A stretch of DNA of 64,000 nt from Eleginops maclovinus. Lineage: Eukaryota; Chordata; Actinopteri; Perciformes; Eleginopidae. Within the stretch, counting starts at the first letter, position 1; the number at the start of each line of letters is the position of its first letter. This document shows positions 59,231 through 64,000 of the stretch, piece after piece. The position numbers and the translations under genes are program-made. The notes under the pieces were generated by a model. It saw only the letters and a list, made by a program, of their open reading frames with translations, had not been told where the DNA came from and searched no databases. Where the stretch lies: contig NC_086366.1 of the NCBI RefSeq assembly GCF_036324505.1, positions 22,976,005 through 23,040,004 of the forward strand. The letters run 5' to 3'.

Positions 59231-62200
59231 ATGGGTTTGTGTTTAAGCATGTCTGACAAAGCTTCAGAAGGGAACTGTTAAATACAACACCAGGCACACA
59301 TGTACGCATTACATTTGTTCCTGGAGAGGAAAGCTGAATCATTGTTTTTCCTACAGAGAACACCACTATTCACATATCTGTTGTATGTAATGCAACGTAA
59401 TGGAACTATTTTACCTTCAAAAAATGGCTGCAGAAAATGACTTATTATTATATATTTTCAAGACCTTTTAATGTTGGTTTGTTTTGAATAAAATAAAATG
59501 GAAGGAAAATCTTTGTTTCAATTGTGAACCTGTATGATTTAAACTGTCCATCAATAAACAATACAAATAAAACATTGGGAAAAAAATGTATACGTACAAT
59601 ATGTATATTTGTTTAGTAACCAGGCAGCAGGTATATACAAGTAGTCCATCGAACTACATAGCAATTTATCATTATTTGTTGTGTGATACCATTTCAAAAA
59701 TATCTTTTCTAAGGAAAAACAATGAATAAAATAAGAATGAAATTGGAAAACTTATTGAAGAAAACAAAATACATATAGGGCCTTTTTTGTATTTTAACAC
59801 ATGATCATTTTGACCCAGCATCTCTAATTTAACTGACCATTTTATGTAAATACTGTAAAAAATATGATATTAAGTCAAATAATTATTCTTATATTCTTTT
59901 TTTTATCTAAAATCAAACTTTTGACACTAAATATCACATGGTTTATAATTTACTGTGTGATATTTTTTGTCATAAACCAAATACCCAGACAAATGCAGCA
60001 AAAAAAATTATAAAATATTGTCAATAAAAAGTAAATAATGAGAAAGAAGCATGTTCACTTGTTATCTGATTATTTAAATTATATTCAAATTACATGAATA
60101 AAAAAATACATTTAAAAATGAATTCAATATCATTAATTTAGGGGCTCCAAACTATTGACATATCTACAGTTCATTTAAAATACGACTAACATTAAGAAAT
60201 ATGTTAGCCTTCACTCAGTATTATATTATTTAGACTAAGTTTTGGGTAAGTGATTAGTTTTTACGTATAGAAAATGGCCTTAAACGTCATCCAAAAGCAT
60301 TTAACAAACGTCATAAGAATGACACGAGAAAATGTAGTATTTTACACCAAATCTTCCAAAATAAAGTGATCTGGATGTCCACCATGGCACTGAAGAAATG
60401 TCTTGGCCTGGTCTGCCCTAAGGCTTTACGCTTCATAGACCACCTGCTGTCACAAACCTGCAGAAGCTAGTGGCTAGACACGCCGTGACACAGGATATCT
60501 TTTCATCTTAAGAGGACTTCTTTGTCAGGCCTTTGACTAATATTAACCTTCCTTGAATCAAGTCATCGTGTCCAGCGATCACACTCTCTGCGCACCCACT
60601 GTGAAGCATGATAAGTACCAAGTCCTAATGCATCGGCTCTATCCCATGACAATCCCATAGCTGTTCTTGTAGAGGTGAGGGAACACTTAATCCTCTATCC
60701 CCAAACCCAGCTCATAATAAACAGGCTACATTTAATCCACAACACAGTGGAGCAAGGGTTAAGACTTTATCGCTTGCCATGCCAATGTTCTCCCTTTTAC
60801 TCCCGCTCACACTCTATCCCTTTTTAAGCGTTATTATAATACTGCTATTGTAAAATCACTGGATTAAAATCTGAACCAGCAATCTGCATTAGGTTAGTTG
60901 AAATGAATCACTGCTGCTGCTACGGCAGACTATACAATATATCCAGAACATTATTAAACAGATACAAAATAAATGATACAGCCTGAAAAACTACTCATAT
61001 ATACACAGTATTCATGTTATTTATTTTTCCAAACAATTATTTGAATTTTGAAAAAATGCACGTACATGCAATTGAATTCCTCATATTTCTTTCTGTGTCT
61101 CTGTCTATGTGCAATAACCTGAAAGGTAGGAAGAATAATTCCCCACAAAAGGTATTCAAACAGTCAACAGGAGCAGGTAAAGATGTCAGGAAATATCAAA
61201 ATACTAACTATTTAACAGCAGGTCCCAACCCCCATAAATCAAACCTAGAGTTTCAACTGCCGTAATGGTTTGTGACTTCATGGTCATACATCGTTTGGTT
61301 AAAAACTCAATTACCAAAAAGGGACAAGGTTTGTCTGCTTTTATGTAATTATCAGTCAGTGGTGGACCATTGCCCATGGGTTTTTACAATGAGTTTGCCA
61401 CTGCTGGCCAGTGACAACCTTTACACATTCCCATTCACCCTATTGGGCCTGTTTAATCAGAAGTAAGATAACTCAAACTTGGTGCTACCTATTGAATCAT
61501 TAATTTCCCAGATTGTATTAATAGGTTTTTCTTTTACAATTTGAAAACGCTTTAGACTTGTGGTCGCACTACCATCAGTTTGTTCCCACATTGTTAGTCT
61601 TTGAATTATAAGGCCAACAGTCATCAAATAGATAGAACACACAAGGAGGTTTGAATGAACCTACACACTTTAGTCCATAAGATAACGTCTCTGCATCCAA
61701 CCACTTTAAAGTTGCTATGCAGACTTATATATATATATACAGTATATAAGGAGCACTTAATAGATACCAATGGGATTTGGCAGTACGCAGTATCTCCTCC
61801 TACCCTGTCTATGGACAAAAGTGTTTCCACTTGTGTACTTCAAGTCTGTCATACCTTTCTGTTTCCTGCTAGCGACGTACCACTGCTTCCTGGATCGCTT
61901 TCCAAGAGTTGTGTGTCTGTGTAGACTCAACAAGATGAATTGTAAAAAAAGGCAAAAGGGCACACATTTTTATATAATCACTCTTCAAAGTCACTTATTG
62001 TTGTACAAACAAAAAGGTGAGATGAGCTTGAGAGAGAATGTCTGTAAAAGGCCCTGCCCGCTTTCACACCGCCACGCAGCTCACCAATCACTAGTGTAGG
62101 GGCTTTGCTTATTGGCTTGGCTGTCTTGGAAGTGTGCAAAGATTGTCAGATTCAAACCTGAACATTAGGCTCGGGAGGTAGGTTTTAAATGATGGTTATT

Positions 62201-62390
62201 GTTCCACAAAAGCTCTTAATTTTAAGCTTACTGAACTCTTTAAAAAAAAGTTGTGTTGTAAGAACTTTATTTTACTTTATTGCCAAGGACTTGCATTAAT
62301 GCTGACAGGGAACCTTTAGGGCTCAGGTATACTTACCGAAGACAGTGTTAAAAATCATTCGTGTTCAGGTTTAGTTTTTTGTGCCTCTAA
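59231..62390. other. Non-coding stretch, very AT-rich then mixed
   Basis: 59.4-60.3 kb is very AT-rich. From about 60380 to 60680 the sequence is more complex and free of simple repeats. A (TA)n run sits at 61728-61740. The open frames are unremarkable. No gene supported. Confidence 0.5.
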
Positions 62391-62550
62391 TGTGACATGT
62401 CTCCATGCTTTAATGTTTAAACAGCTCTTTATTTTACTCATACTGTCTGTGCTGCAGCACTTCTTTTCACCCTCTGTCTGAAACCAGAGCCCAGTCGGCT
62501 CGGATTGGTTAGCTGGCCGGTATTGTTGTGATTGGTTAACGGCTTACAGA
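62391..62550 (+). repeat. Dispersed repeat, copy B
   Basis: The second member of the family seen at 31971-32110, in the same orientation. The best-conserved block is 62460-62515 (CTTCTTTTCACCCTCTGTCT, then GAAACCAGAGCCCAGTC, then GATTGGTTAGCTGG). The sequence right of it (62620-62770, with ACACACTACAGAAAAGAG and CCCAAAAAGCATTACATGG) also looks like old fish repeat sequence, so this copy may extend to about 62770. Confidence 0.75.
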
Positions 62551-62567
62551 TGTGTTCGAAATTTCCA

Positions 62568-63008
62568 CAACTCATCAAGTGGGCTTTTGAACATCCATTT
62601 ATCTTTTTTTTCTGCCATATCAGATATGCTAAGGGGTGGGAAAGTGTGTGGGAGAGAAACTCCCTCTGATGGGAATTTGGGGATTTTACCCATTGCAGTG
62701 ATTTGCATGCGCAAAAACCTATTTAACACACTACAGAAAAGAGAGAATCCCAAAAAGCATTACATGGCCACTTTTGTGGCTGCACATACAGATGCTCACA
62801 GGCTTGCCTCATGGAAGAAGTTGTGTTTGGGACCTCAAAATATGGGCAGACAAAGAAATCTTGTTTATTTACTCGACAGACAGCTCCTCCCACACTCTGT
62901 TTAAAGATTTAATCTTGGTGTCGGAACTGATGACGGAGGTTGGAAGGGGGGAGAACAGGAGGCAGAAAAAAAGATAAATGGATGTTCAAAAGCCCACTTG
63001 ATGAGTTG
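62568..63008. mobile_element. Inverted-repeat structure, possible MITE or inverted duplication
   Basis: The left arm at 62568-62616 (starting CAACTCATCAAGTGGGC and ending TTTTTCTGCC) and the right arm at 62961-63008 are reverse complements over 48-49 bp, differing only by one T in a T-run. The 344-bp interior has no open frame of note. The arms end abruptly on both sides. I see no convincing target-site duplication: the flanks are TTTCCA on the left and CATATG on the right. Two readings are possible. One is a small non-autonomous element with long TIRs. The other is a local inverted duplication of part of dispersed repeat copy B. Confidence 0.6.
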
Positions 63009-64000
63009 CATATGCAATGTTGGCACATCAGTATCCGAACAGCCATGTGCACAAGCTCCTGTCCGTTCAGTTCGCTATCCTGCATTCCTACATGCCACAG
63101 CACCCCAGGACATGGCCATATGCCATTGGCTTGGCCCGTTGATTAACACCGCTCTAGTCTCGCATGACAGCTCACAACGCGTACATACACACACACACAC
63201 TCAACACAGTAGTTCCGACAGATGGGTGAAAAGGTGGGCCATGTCATGTGTGAAGTGAACAGAGGGCAGGGGGGTGTTAGCAATTATGGTGAAACAGACT
63301 GAAAAGAGAGACAGACACGTGTGTTTGTGTGTGTCCGTACAACCAAAAAGGTGCACATGGGCATGAAAAGGAATACTTCCAAAGCAACCCTGCACTCAGG
63401 ATTGAAGAGCCATTTAGACAACCAGTCAATATTGAAGGCAGCTTTAGTGTTTATGGATCCCTGCCTTATAATCTCTCTATATCTTTTCTTATAGACACGC
63501 AATGTATGTGTAAGATACAAATGTTGAATTGACAGGCTGTTGCATACCGCGTCTACTGGTAAAGTGGCAAAATAACTGATAAATGTGTCAGCCAAACATA
63601 TAAAGAAAAAATCAGCACAATTGATTTTGAAGTTTAGACACTTTATCCGGATTTTGACAAGCATTTAGAAGATTTTGGTTCCACAGCAAAATGCATTAGC
63701 TGTGTTGAACTTGAGGGGACAAACAACATGTTTTGTGTGTACAGATAAGTCACTATTCATTCTCCGAAGACCAACCTTTGCATTGGTTGACAATTACTCT
63801 GAGCAGTTCCTAGAGCATGAACAGCATGTATAACGTATGACGCAAAGATAGAGAGAGTTGCTTTAATTCAAGAAGGGGACAACAAACGACATGTACTTTG
63901 GAGTTGGGTTTTATCGCCTGTAACCAATGGTGTCGGTCAATCTGTAACTAAATAATATTCCATTTTTCTCAATTGTTCACGAGGCGGCTATAGTTGTATT
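63009..64000. other. Non-coding stretch, no gene recognised
   Basis: Unique-looking sequence with a short ACACAC run near 63186-63200 and a short GT run near 63319-63332. The 126-codon minus-strand frame at 63284-63664 has no recognisable domain. Confidence 0.5.

Overview
The window looks like a 64 kb piece of a teleost fish nuclear genome. The grounds are long uninterrupted (CA)n/(GT)n arrays, an AT-leaning intergenic or intronic texture, a Tc1/mariner transposon of the type common in bony fishes, two decayed LINE fragments with fish-type reverse transcriptase or C-terminal sequence, and several short diverged interspersed repeats. The species cannot be named from the sequence. No host protein-coding exon, tRNA, rRNA or CRISPR array could be supported. 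Most long open frames are dinucleotide repeats read as CVCV/THTH, trinucleotide repeats read as poly-Leu/poly-Asn, or chance frames. The window is best read as a gene desert or part of a very large intron.

Layout. Positions 1-61 are the terminal fragment of a Tc1-type element that continues off the window. From 64 to about 22 kb there is non-coding DNA with CA/GT arrays at 4.65, 12.9, 13.1, 16.7, 16.95, 17.4, 21.06 and 22.17 kb, a long (ATT)n at 14.3 kb and a weak SINE-like trace at 8.3 kb. Between 22.7 and 25.2 kb lie two minus-strand LINE remnants. One is a 5'-truncated 3' end with an 11-bp target-site duplication (22679-23100); the other is a decayed Rex1/L2/CR1-like reverse transcriptase (about 24240-25190). 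Between 28127 and 29719 sits a full-length Tc1/mariner element with TIRs of about 200 bp, TA duplications and a transposase broken by a stop codon and a frameshift.

From 29.7 to 64 kb the sequence is again mostly unique non-coding DNA. It holds further CA/GT arrays (36.3, 41.1, 46.2-46.4, 53.2, 53.5, 59.1 kb), a pyrimidine-rich tract (48.77-49.11 kb), a teleost-type interspersed repeat near 46.8 kb, a cluster of diverged internal repeats at 47.9-48.5 kb, two copies of one dispersed repeat family (about 31.97 and 62.39 kb), and a striking 48-49 bp inverted repeat at 62568-63008.

The only genes seen belong to mobile elements, and none appears intact. The Tc1 copy could at most be moved in trans, because its ends look good but its transposase does not. 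I found no evidence of a novel multi-gene system. The most interesting objects are the Tc1 copy with its IR/DR ends in a palindromic target, the inverted-repeat structure at 62.6-63.0 kb, and the shared repeat family.
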